Part shown: in pieces, positions 34,301 through 44,640 of the stretch
Numbering within the stretch: position 1 is the stretch's first letter
How the letters are laid out: each line of letters starts with the position of its first letter
Source of the DNA: Persicaria tinctoria
Lineage: Eukaryota; Streptophyta; Magnoliopsida; Caryophyllales; Polygonaceae
NCBI GenBank assembly: GCA_037127255.1
Contig: JBANSL010000013.1
Span: forward strand, 14,280,688 to 14,344,687
Direction: 5' to 3'
DNA length: 64,000 bases
The notes under the pieces: generated by a model
The model's database searches: none
What the model saw: the letters and a program-made list of their open reading frames with translations, nothing else
Told to the model about the DNA's origin: nothing
Made by a program: the position numbers and the translations under genes

Positions 34301-35643
34301 AAATAAATAAAAAAGGGAATGGATTCAAATCATATTGAAAATAGGAAACAAATATTTTAAAGTTTCCATAATAATATTGACCAATAAGAAAATCTAATTT
34401 GAATAAAAAATTCAACTTTAATTGTAGGCGTGACACGTCAGCAAAATGCTAGCAGAATTAGTAATAGATATATTGCAATCGGGAAAAAAAAATGGAAACA
34501 TGTCTCAATATTTACGGCAATATAATCGAAAAAAAAGAATGAATTCAAATCATATTTAAATTAGGAAACAAATATTTTAAAGTTTCCATAATAATATTGA
34601 CCAATAAGAAAATCTCATTTGAATAAAAAATTCAACTTTAATTGTGGGCGTGACACGTCAGCAAAATGCTAGCAGAATTAGTAATATTAATAGATTGATA
34701 GATATTGCAATCGGAAAATAAAAAATGGAAACATGTCTCAATATTTACGGTAATATAACCAAAAATAAATAAAAAAGGGAATGTATTCAAATCATATTTA
34801 AAATAGGAAACAAATATTTTAAAGTTTCCATAATAATATTGACAAATAAGAAAATCTAATTTGAATACAAAATTCAACTTTAATTGTAGGCGTGACACGT
34901 CAGCAAAATGCTAGCAGAATTAGTAATATTAATAGATAGATAGATATATATTGCAATCGGAAAATAAAAAATGGAAACATGTCTCAATATTTACGGCAAT
35001 ATAACCAAAGATAAATAAAAAAGGGAATGGATTCAAATCATATTTAAAATAGGAAACAAATATTTTAAAGTTTCCGTAATAATATTGACCATAAGAAAAT
35101 CTAATTTGAATAAAAAATTCAACTTTAATTGTAGGCGTGACACGTCAGCAAAATGCTAGCAGAATTAGTAATAGATATATTGCAATCGGGAAAAAAAAAT
35201 GGAAACATGTCTCAATATTTACGGCAATATAATAAAAAAAAAAGAATGAATTCAAATCATATTTAAATTAGGAAACAAATATTTTAAAGTTTCCATAATA
35301 ATATTGACCAATAAGAAAATCTCATTTGAATAAAAAATTCAACTTTAATTGTGGGCGTGACACGTCAGCAAAATGCTAGCAGAATTAGTAATATTAATAG
35401 ATTGATAGATATTGCAATCGGAAAATAAAAAATGGAAACATGTCTCAATATTTACGGCAATATAACCAAAAATAAATAAAAAAGTGAATGGATTCAAATC
35501 ATATTTAAAATAGGAAACAAATATTTTAAAGTTTCCATAATAATATTGACCAATAAGAAAATCTAATTTGAATACAAAATTCAACTTTAATTGTAGGCGT
35601 GACACGTCAGCAAAATGCTAGGAGAATTAGTAATATTAATAGA
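31389..35643 (-). mobile_element. Helitron-1: tandem Helitron array
   Basis: Read on the - strand. The 5' end is TCTATTAATATTACTAATTC after a host A (35643). The 3' end is a hairpin CCGTGCC-TTCAA-GGCACGG followed 8-10 nt later by CTAG before a host T (31389). There is no target duplication and insertion is between A and T, which is the Helitron signature. A second internal 3' end at 32603 shows two copies joined head to tail (31389-32602 and 32603-33750). Right of that, the 5'-terminal part is repeated eight more times. No Rep/helicase gene is seen, so it is non-autonomous. Confidence 0.82.
33721..35643 (-). repeat. Tandem array of Helitron 5' ends (about 240-bp units)
   Basis: Eight successive units, each bounded by GCTAGCAGAATTAGTAAT at about 33721, 33968, 34202, 34448, 34668, 34909, 35154, 35384 and 35626. 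Unit sizes range from about 220 to 247 bp. Each contains TGGAAACATGTCTCAATATTT and TTTAAAGTTTCCATAATAATA, with TAGATAGATA variation at the junctions. Minus-strand frames that repeat across units are by-products. Confidence 0.9.
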
Positions 35644-35912
35644 TAAATTCAAGTAAAGGTAATTACATAAGACAACCTAATTTCGATCAATCCAATATTT
35701 GATCCAAGTAAAGGTAATTACATAGCACAAGTCCAAAATAATAAATAAGACAAATAAGGCCCAAACAATTAAGGCCCAAAGACCAGTCCAATAGTTGATC
35801 CAAGGAAAGACTAACTAAGTGACCCATTCTGTATGTCTTCCATCATCCAAAAAAATAACCTGCCTTATTTGTCCCAGTCAAGGTGGAGTCATCGTATCAG
35901 GTGTATAAAAAA
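35644..35912. other. Short spacer with AAGTAAAGGTAATTACATA repeats
   Basis: AAGTAAAGGTAATTACATA occurs twice (35651 and 35705) and GGCCCAAA words recur. No gene. Confidence 0.6.
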
Positions 35913-36630
35913 CTAGTACGATTCTCGCGACATGACGCGTTTTTTAAAACGAAAATATTATATATAAAAATATTATAAAATATTAATTAATGTTAAGATA
36001 AAAATCATAAAAAAAAAACTTTACAACAAATATATCTTATAATTTTCTCAGAAAATTATTTTTAAAAAATCTTATGTAAAGTATAATACATAAATATAAG
36101 TATTTTAAATTACTCAGTAATAATAATATCAATATCATTATAACATTGTTTAAATATGATGTGTCATAATCAATAATTATATTCAATGTTTTGAATGAAG
36201 CCCAATAATTAGTAAATACATTTGAGTTAAGATCAATAGTTATATTAGATTGAATTCAATGTTTTGAATTAAGCTCAATAGTTAGTAAAATTAAAGAAAA
36301 AAAGAGAATTAAAGAAAAAAGAAGAAAAAAAGGAGAATTAAAGAAAATCAAAGAAAAATGGCAAAAAAAATATGATTGGTCAAGACTCCTAGCATGCCTC
36401 TAAAATTGACACATCATCCTAAACTCTTCTAAATTAAGAGTTTATATAGATATAGATAGTTAGTAAAATTAAAGAAAAAAAGAGAATTAAAGGAAAAAGA
36501 AGAAAAAAAAGGAGAATTAAAGAAAATAAAAGAAAAATGGCAAAAAAAAATATGATTGGTCAAGACTCCTAAAATGCCTCTAAAATTGACACATCATCCT
36601 AAACTCTTCTAAATTAAGAGTTTATATAGA
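35913..36630 (-). mobile_element. Helitron-2: second Helitron-like element
   Basis: On the - strand the 3' end has a CGCGTCATGTCGCG near-palindrome followed about 10 nt later by CTAG before a host T (35913). The 5' end is TCTATATAAACTCTTAATTTAG after a host A (36630). The 5' terminal about 172 bp is duplicated in tandem (36280-36450 and 36458-36630). Non-coding. Confidence 0.65.
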
Positions 36631-36889
36631 TAGATATAGATTTATATAGATATTTTGTGAAAATAGTTTAATAAACTATAAATAAAATAGTAATATATTT
36701 ATGAATATGGATTAAATGTTAACAAGTCTTATGATGTTAAATGTTAACACATCTTAACCATTAATTTAGTATAATTGATAATTTTTATTAATTAGAAATA
36801 AAAATGGAAAAAACACCCCATTGTTCTACAAAGTAGCGTGTATCACAATCCCATCCCTAACACACTCCACCATCTTCAAAAGGCGGAAA
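36631..36889. other. AT-rich spacer
   Basis: Nothing recognised. Composition becomes GC-rich after 36890. Confidence 0.55.
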
Positions 36890-36979
36890 CGATGGCGATG
36901 GGAACAATTGCAGATATAGTCCGTCTCTTCTATCGCCCTCCTCGCCTCGTCGCATCCCATGGCCTCCCTCGCTCGGATT

Positions 36980-37260
36980 CGAGATGGTGGCCAGCACCGG
37001 TGACGAAGGATTCTTCAGCGAGGACGAAGAAATCGAAGATCGAGAGACGTTGGTTGGGGCAGCCGATGAGGGCTCGAGGCTGTCCCAGGCCTGGTGGAGC
37101 GGGCAGGTGCAGGCCAGGCGCCGACGAGTTTGGGTGGTCGTTCGTCTTCCCGAACTGGTCCAGGTACAAGAGGAACTCCAGCACGTGGGCGCCGCTGCAT
37201 TAGGACAGCATCATCGGCGGCTTGTGGTTCCTCAGCAACTGCCGAACATGCTCCAGTCCC
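36980..37260 (-). pseudogene. ALOG-domain (LSH/DUF640) relic
   Basis: ALOG proteins are plant nuclear regulators of meristem and organ boundaries. Read on the - strand: DWSMFG (about 37258), then after a shift LRNHKPPMMLS, an in-frame TAA (37200-37202), [19 protein letters not shown] (37199-37143), and in a further frame [12 protein letters not shown] (about 37115-37080) followed by ALIG. These are consecutive blocks of the ALOG domain, separated by at least two frameshifts and a stop. No N- or C-terminal remainder is recognisable. It could be a captured fragment or the end of a dead gene. The adjoining + strand GC-rich sequence (36890-37060) is not recognised. Confidence 0.82.
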
Positions 37261-37442
37261 TCCTATTCTATCACCTTCTTCGATCGGATGGAGACCGATT
37301 TCGGCATCCCTAGACCGGTTTTCCGCCCTGAACCATCGGAGCCACCATCGATCCACCGACCGGATCGAAGACGACACTAACGATGGAGCTTCTTCTACTA
37401 TATTACCGATCCGGTAACCTCTCTCGATTTCGTGTATGTTTT

Positions 37443-37696
37443 TGTTAGGGTGGAAGATGAAGTTTTATGTGTTCCGGGTTATGTTTTTATGGGATAGTTT
37501 TGTATTCGATAGTATAGGCCGGCCCAACCCAGTTTCATTACATTTGCTTTCCGGGTTATAAATAGTTTTGTCTCTTTGTAAAGGCTCGGTTGAATCAATT
37601 GAATTTTCCAGATTCTCTTTCAAAATTTGCTCCATCCTTTTCACCATTTTTCCACCGTTCAAAGCTGGAATCGTTGATCAGATTTGGTTTCCAACA
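37443..37696 (+). repeat. Copia-3 5' LTR
   Basis: 254 bp, TGTTAGGGTGGAAG to GGTTTCCAACA. Matched by 46355-46424 plus 49117-49307. Confidence 0.93.
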
Positions 37697-37708
37697 TGGT
37701 ATCAGAGC
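37697..37708 (+). other. Copia-3 primer-binding site
   Basis: TGGTATCAGAGC directly follows the 5' LTR, complementary to the 3' end of initiator tRNA-Met. Confidence 0.9.
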
Positions 37709-37794
37709 TTGATCTATCGATTTGAGCTTATTCCTACCTTAGAGCTCAGATTCTCCACAAATTTGGTCAGATTTTTTTGTGATGCTCCTTCGTC

Positions 37795-38604
37795 ATGGCG
37801 GATGAGCAAATGAGGATTGATCCAAATGATCCTTATTATCTTCATCCGAGTAATCATCCAGGTTTAGTCCTGGTCACTCCTCCTTTCGACGACAAAGGAT
37901 TTGGTGAATGGCGGCAATCGATTCGGATGGCGCTATTTGCCAAGAACAAAATCGATTTTATTACCGGTGCAATGGAAAAGCTAGTTGCAGATCCAGTCAA
38001 GCTTCGGTGTTGGGAGCGATGTAATGACATGGTTTTCTCCTGGATTGCTAATAGCTTGAGTCCAGAGATAAGGCGTAGTGTCCTCTACAACAATACCGCT
38101 AGTGCAGCCTGGAAGCAGTTGGTGTCTCGTTTCAGTAAGGTTGGAGGAACGCAGTTATACTCCATTCAACAAGAGTAATGCGCCATATCTCAAGGTACAA
38201 GCTCATTTTCTGCTTATTTTACGAAAATTAAGTCTCTATGGGATGAGCTAGAGAGTATGAGGAACTTGCCAACATGTACCTGTTGAAATTGCACTTGCGG
38301 TTTGGCCTCTCATTTTTCTCAATATGATGAAAAATCAAAAGATAATTCAATTGTTGATGGGACTTAATGAGTCCTACACTTCAGTCCGTGGCTCTATTTT
38401 GCTTATGGATCCATTGCTAGATGTGGACCGAGTGTATTATCTGATCTTTCAAGAGGAGAATCAGTGAGAAGGGAAATCAGGCATGGGGATTGCGTCAGTT
38501 GAAGGTGCCTCAATACACGTGAAGGCGTCGAGCAACTCTTCTGGTGCTAAGAGCTTTGGATCTGGTTTGAATTCTGTTCCTAGCACAGGATCTGGTAATT
38601 CTTA
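37795..38604 (+). pseudogene. Copia-3 gag relic
   Basis: Starts MADEQMRIDPNDPYYLHPSN at 37795 and reads through GFGEWRQSIRMALFAKNK and FSKVGGTQLYSIQQE to a TAA at 38176. The same frame continues (SAYFTKIKSLWDELESM) to a TGA in 'CTC*' near 38283, followed by frameshifted remnants. Homologous to the Copia-1 gag. Confidence 0.88.
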
Positions 38605-39003
38605 GGCAAGACAGATGAAATTCAACTTTGATAAGTTTGGAACTGAGAAACCTCGTGGTGAGAGGAAACCTATGTTTTGTACAAACTGTAAGAAGACAAA
38701 TCGTACTCTGGATCGGTGCTTCGTTATCATTGGCTTCCCTCTAGGTTATCCTGGTAGTAGAGACAAGAAGGAGAGCACTGATCGTCGTTTTGCAGGTTCT
38801 GTTACACAGACACAGAAGCCTGAGTTTTCAAATGAACAGATAGCACAGCTGGTTGTTCTTTTGCAGACTTCAGGATCTTTATCTTCTCATGGAAAGGAAC
38901 CTGTTGCAGTAGATTTTGCTGGATTTTCAGGTACAACTCTATCTACACATATTCTTGATGGTAGTCTTTGGATAATTGATAGTGGAGCAAGCGGTCACAT
39001 GTG

Positions 39004-39640
39004 TAGGGGTGGAAATGGGGCGGGTTATGGGTGGATGAAGCCACTCCATCACCCGCCCCGCGGGTAAAAAATTTCACCCGCTCCATCAATCGCCCGCAAA
39101 CATTTTCACCCGCATCCGACCGCATGGGTGATGCGGGTCGGAGCGGGTACCCAATTGGTGAAACAAAAGAAAAAACCAAATCAACATAAGTAGTCCAATT
39201 CTAACTCAAAATTACAAAGGGAGTGGGTTTATGTATTTATATTTTTGATCGGCAAAGCACTGAAATCACAAGCTAATTGAAATTTGAAAGTGGAAGGTTG
39301 TATATCTTTATACTAATCATATTCTAATTGAAATTTGGTGGGCAAAGCACTAATCAAGGATTAGAGTTTGTAGAAGTTAAACTTGAAAAGGGTAAAATAG
39401 TAAAATTACACACATTATATATATAAATTTTAGGGTTTTATGCGGGTTTGCGGAGCGGGTGTGCGGGACAGGTTAATGGGGCGGGTTATGGGTGAAAAAT
39501 CTTCACCCATAATCCATCCATCACCCGCTTCACCCGCACTCGCTCCACCTGTCACCCACTTTTTTTTTAGGGTTTTCACCCGCAAAATAAATGCGGGTAA
39601 AGCGGGTGGAGCGGGTACCCGTGGATTATTTCCAGCCCTA
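39004..39640. mobile_element. hAT MITE in Copia-3 protease
   Basis: 637 bp, ends TAGGGGTGGAAAT and TAGGGCTGGAAAT (reversed right end). Perfect 8-bp duplication CACATGTG (38996-39003 and 39641-39648). GCGGGT/ACCCGC words are dense in both subterminal zones. Removing it rejoins the protease reading frame. Confidence 0.92.
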
Positions 39641-41499
39641 CACATGTGTAGTGACTCAAGTTTATTTGCTAGTTCTTATGCTTTTTCACGGCCGTTCAGA
39701 ATCACTTTACCTACTGGGGAGACAACTCTGATCACTACAGTTGGGACAATTGAACTTATGCAAGGGCTTGAGTTGCATAATGTTCTATTTGTTCCCAAGT
39801 TTGTGTATAATCTGCTGTTTGTGGGTAAACTGATAAGAGAACTCCATTGCTTTGTGATATTTACTGCCATTGGATGTTATTTGCAGGCTCCTTCGATGAG
39901 GTCCCCTATGAAGATTGGTGAATTGACTAAGGATCTGTTTATCTTAGGACTGCCGACACATACTCGAATTGCTGCTCATTTTGCTCATTCTCCTGCTATT
40001 GCAAATAAGTTGCCAGTTGTGGTGGATCCCTCAATTTGGCACAAGAGGTTAGGACATTTTCCTCTTCACAGATTGCGTACTTTACCTTGTGTAACTATGA
40101 CAGATGTTTGTGATTCTGATTTGAGACAATGTTCAGTTTGTGCTCGTGCTAGGCAAGCACATTTGCCCTTTTCTTTAACTTCAATAAAGACAACAGATGC
40201 TTTTTAATTAGTACATGCAAATGTTTAGGGCCCTTATCGTGTGCCTACTTATGACCACTTCAAATACTTTTTAACTCTGGTTGATGACTATACTCGCACG
40301 ACTTGGGTGAAGTTGCTACCATCTAAGTTCGTGGCTTTCACTGTTATTAAACAGTTCATTGCATTTGCTGAACGACAGTACAACAAACAAGTAAAAATAC
40401 TTCGTTCAGACAATGCATTTGAGTTAGGATCAGGAGGTGATCATGCTCAATTCCTTCTAGACAAAGGTATTATACATCAGCAGTCATGTACTACTACTCC
40501 ACAACAAAATGGAGTTGTCGAGCGAAAGCATCGACATATTCTTGAGGTTGCTAGAGGGCTGATGTTTGAGTCAGGGCTGCCTAAGAGGTTTTGGGGAGAT
40601 AGTGTCCTTACATCTGTTCATCTCGTTAACAAATTGTCTAGCAAGTTATTGAGGATGAAATCTCCTTTTGAGGTGTTGCATCAGAAGCCCCCTTCTTATG
40701 ATTATTTGAGATGTTTTGGATCTCTATGTTTTGCCTCCACTCATCAACAAGGTAGAGATAAATTCTCAGCTAGAGCTTCTCATTGTGTGTTGCTTAGCTA
40801 TCCAAGGGGAAGAAAGGATATAAGCTGTATAATCTTGAGACTAAATGTGTGTTTGTGTCAAGGGATATACGTGGTCTTTCATGAGCAGGTTTTCCCTTAC
40901 AAATCCGTGCAATCCTCTCCTTCCAAACATGTCTTAGACACACCTTCCTTTTCTCTACTAGCTTCATCCCCTTTCCAGTGGTTGATGATGATTGTGATTT
41001 ACCTCAACAATCTACAGTTCATAACCAGATTGATGATCATACTCATATTGTTGAGACTGTGTCTCCTAGACGATCAGCTAGAGATCATCATCCCCTTCCT
41101 ATTTGCCAGATTATATGTGCAGCAGTTTCACATATGTGGATGTCTGCTTTCACACCATCAGATCTACCTTTGATTTTCCCTCAGCATCAGCTTTCTGGCA
41201 GTGATTCAAATCCTAATTTTTCAGAAAAAAGGAAATTAAAAATGAATTTAAATCGATTTAAAAGCTTGTTTAGCGGATTCCGACTGTAATATAAAATTTG
41301 ACGAATGATTTCCGTCCTTTTACCTCGAAAATTGAAAATAATTTTCAGATGGCGATATCCTTGTCAATTTTTAAAATCTCATTGATCGAGAAAGCGGGAT
41401 TCTGGGAAACTAACATTCAGAAACTAATTTCGAGATTCGAAATTCACGTATTCGGGATTTATTACCGGGTATTCAATTTGACTGATGTCTTAATTAATA

Positions 41500-42016
41500 C
41501 TTCCTCCGTCCTAAAATACATGGCTTTTTAGCATTTTGCACAAGTTTTAATAAAACAATTTACTTTAAAAAAAACATCATCATTACACTAACTTTTACAT
41601 AAATTTTATTATTTTTTAACACCCACTACACATTTTAACCAATCAAATTATTTTAAAAAGTCAACAGCACACAAACCAATACAAATCATTACTACCTCCG
41701 ATCCAAAATGTAAGTCGTTTGACTTTTTAACACGTATTTTAAGGAGCTAAAAACTATATAATATATTAACTTTTTTATTATTATTTTTTTACAATTCAAT
41801 ACTTATTACCAACAAATATTAAGTTGTAAAAAAATAATTTTAAAAAAGTTGATATTTTATATAGTTTTGGGCTTCTTAAAATACGCGTTGAAAAGTCAAA
41901 CGACTTATATTTTGGATCGGAGGGAGTATAACTTCTTACCTAGAAAACATAAAAGGCCATCTATTGTTGGACAAAATTTTACCTCTAAAAACTCATGTAT
42001 TGTTTGACGGAGGGAG
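41500..42016. mobile_element. Stowaway-like MITE (outer)
   Basis: Ends CTTCCTCCGTC and, reversed, CTCCCTCCGTC, flanked by TA on both sides (41498-41499 and 42017-42018), as in Tc1/mariner MITEs. ATACATG words follow both ends. It contains a second MITE. Confidence 0.85.
41695..41926. mobile_element. Stowaway-like MITE nested inside the first
   Basis: 232 bp. Ends CCTCCGATCCAAAATGTAAG and, reversed, CTCCCTCCGATCCAAAATAT, with AGTCGTTTGACTTTT shared in both arms (about 50-bp TIRs). TA target duplication at 41693-41694 and 41927-41928. Confidence 0.9.
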
Positions 42017-42018
42017 TA

Positions 42019-42960
42019 CCAGTCAAGTCCTCCGCCAGTTCAGCCCCTCCCCTACTCCTCTGCAACCCACAACCAGCTACTCTGTTCCTCTTTTGCTGTA
42101 CGCCATCGCTCCATCACCATCACCACTCCGCCCTCTTTATATCATCTCCATCACATTCACACTCTCCATCACCATTTCAACATACCTCATCACCACCATC
42201 ACCGTCACCTCCCGCCTCTCTTCACACAACACCACCGCGATCCTTCTTCACTCTCTCGTCCTCCTCCTTCCTCGAGAGCGCAGAAACCACGACAGCAGCT
42301 TCGACCCCTCCTCGAAGCCACCAACAGCAGCCGCAACATCCCTCGGATCCACCAACCGCAGAGGAGCCACCACGAGAGCCACCGCAGCCCCACTCCCTTC
42401 TTTACCCTGTTCGATCGCGAGCCAAGTTCCGGTAAGCGTTTCTATTCTGTCTTCAATCAAAACCACTCTCGGACTTCACCATCACGCTCACCCATGTCCA
42501 ACGCAGATCCGACGAGCCATCGCGAGCCTCCAACGACGCTCATACCTCTGATCGAGAGCTCCGAAGTCGCGAACTCGCTCGGTGAGTCCAATCTTTTCCT
42601 TCCTCTGTTTCGATTCGTTTATGACTTGAGTCGGGCTGTGGGCAAGTGTCGAGTGTGCGTGAGCTGAGTGTGGGGTGTCGGGTGAAGTTTGAGAGCTCCG
42701 GCAAGCTTGAGAGCGCGGTCGAGAGTGCGAGACGAGCATCGACGGGCGAGAGAGCGTGCTGAGCAGAGCACGGGTGAGCTGAGGCGAGAGCAGCGAGCGA
42801 GCTGTGAGCAGAAGGCCAAGGCGAGGCGGAGCTCGGCACAGGACGTCGCCGGAGACGGAGGCCCGGAGGAAGAGCTTCAATCGCCAGCGAGAGCGAGGTC
42901 GAGGCTGTCGAGCATCCATGGCGTTCTCTTTTAAAATTTGAGGAGGAAGATGGCCAGCGT
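42019..42960 (+). other. CT-rich, possibly spliced leader block
   Basis: Long C/T- and GC-rich stretch without a convincing protein. Donor GTAAGC (42433), acceptor CAACGCAG (about 42505) and donor GTGAGT (42580) suggest transcription to the right. Arg/Ser-rich frames on either strand are composition effects. Confidence 0.4.
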
Positions 42961-44640
42961 GGTCTTGTGGACCATAAGTCCTAACTTATAAACATTTGTT
43001 AGTTGTTACTTATTTAAATCGGTTTTTGGATTAAATTAACGGGTTCGGTCGGTTCGGTTCGGGTTATCTGTTTATTATTTAACTAATTAGCGGTATTTAA
43101 ATTATTATATTTTGGGAGAATTATAAGGGTTGATTTATTAAATAAAAATGTTCGGGATTTTAGGGGATTTGGAAATATTTTATAAAAGTGTTAAATAAAT
43201 GGTATGTAAAATATCATGTAATACTATTTGAGATTTAAAATATATTATTGGGACTTAAAGATTTATAAAGAATTTGGAAAAGAATTTCAAGGTTGGAAAG
43301 TAATCTAATAAATAAATTCGAAAGGGGATTTGGCGAGTATTTTCAAGAGTCGGAATACTTAACTATTTAACTGGGATTTGAAACGGTTTTGAAACTAAAT
43401 TGGGAATAAGACTTATTCGATGACTAACTAGCATGTTAATATGATCGTTTGACTAACAGTATGATATGTATGACTAATAGCATGACTTGTGGTGAATTAT
43501 TATATGAGATTAAATGTTGGATAATTATGACGATCTAGTAGGATTTTATATCACACAAATTATGTCTTATCATTTTGATGAACCTTTGAGGTATATGCGG
43601 AAATGATGTATATGAACATGCGGAATTGGTTGAATAACGATGTGGTCTTGAGAAGCGGATGATGCGATGAAATGACTTTCATAATATGTTACTTGTTCTA
43701 TTGATTGAGGTGTGCTTAAGTGCTTAATAGTTGGATGTAGACTTATGTATATATATTCCATTATGTACTAGGTGATACTCTGTGATTGTGAATACTGTGT
43801 GATGGATTGTTCTGTTGCCTATCTGCTAGCCAGGTAAGTACCTCTGGGGCTTACTCAGTAACCAGTACCTCCTGCTTGATGTGTCATATAGTATGTAGGT
43901 GTTGCATATGCATAAGAGCATGTCATGTAGTATCATGCTTAGGAATTGCATTTACGAATGAGCATCCTTACTCTGTATGCGTTTGAATACAGAACGGCCG
44001 TTATCTGTGAGTCCTAGAGTCCTTGCTAGGGTCATAGGGCAGCCCAGCTTCATCGGGTGTTGTCCTCCTCGAGTCATTTATATATATCACGAGATACGAG
44101 ATGGGCATGAGATATGATACGATGATGAGATATGATATGATGATGAGATTTGATATGATTATAGCATCGAACTGGCCAGTCTCCACCTTGTTTGGAAGAG
44201 GGGTGGTGGTAGAAGAGGGATATACCACTTGGTATTCTTTGTTAAGGCCTTACTTAATATTCCACACATATGAGTTAGGAACATGATAGTGTGGTTAATA
44301 TTCCAGTACTGCATGAAGGCATCTTTATTCTAGGTATAGGCGTATTATATGTCCTCAGCGCGATCAGAGGACCCGCGAGCGGACTCTTGGCCTGACTTGG
44401 TGGTATAGTTTCAGGTACCCGATACACTGTTTGATTTTGTTCTGTTATAACGGGGTCTATTCATATGGCGAGAGTGAGTGGTTGAAACCTGACTTCACCA
44501 GATTCACGCTTTTGGGATTTCTCCCTAATTATACTCTATTTTGACCCGGCTCTGCCGTGGCACTGGTTGTATCACTTTCAGAACTTATGCCCTTTGCATG
44601 ATAAAGGATTTCCCGCATTGTAGACTTAGGACAGGTACAT
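42961..44640. other. AT-rich part of the LTR-like block
   Basis: No gene. Contains a short GATATGAT/GATGAGA microsatellite-like run at 44095-44162. Confidence 0.5.

Noticed and set aside
34221..35605. Repeated - strand frames beginning MSRLQLKLNF
   Set aside because: They simply repeat with the Helitron 5'-end units and have no protein-like signature.
33721..35643. Regular repeats that could be mistaken for a CRISPR array
   Set aside because: Units are about 240 bp, AT-rich and contiguous, without repeat/spacer alternation, in a plant nuclear context.
36838..37203. GC-rich + strand frame as a small gene
   Set aside because: The overlapping - strand holds ALOG-domain blocks, and the + strand product has no recognisable feature.
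42540..42934. Arg/Ser-rich frames on both strands
   Set aside because: Explained by the biased composition of the CT/GAG-rich leader block; no domain seen.
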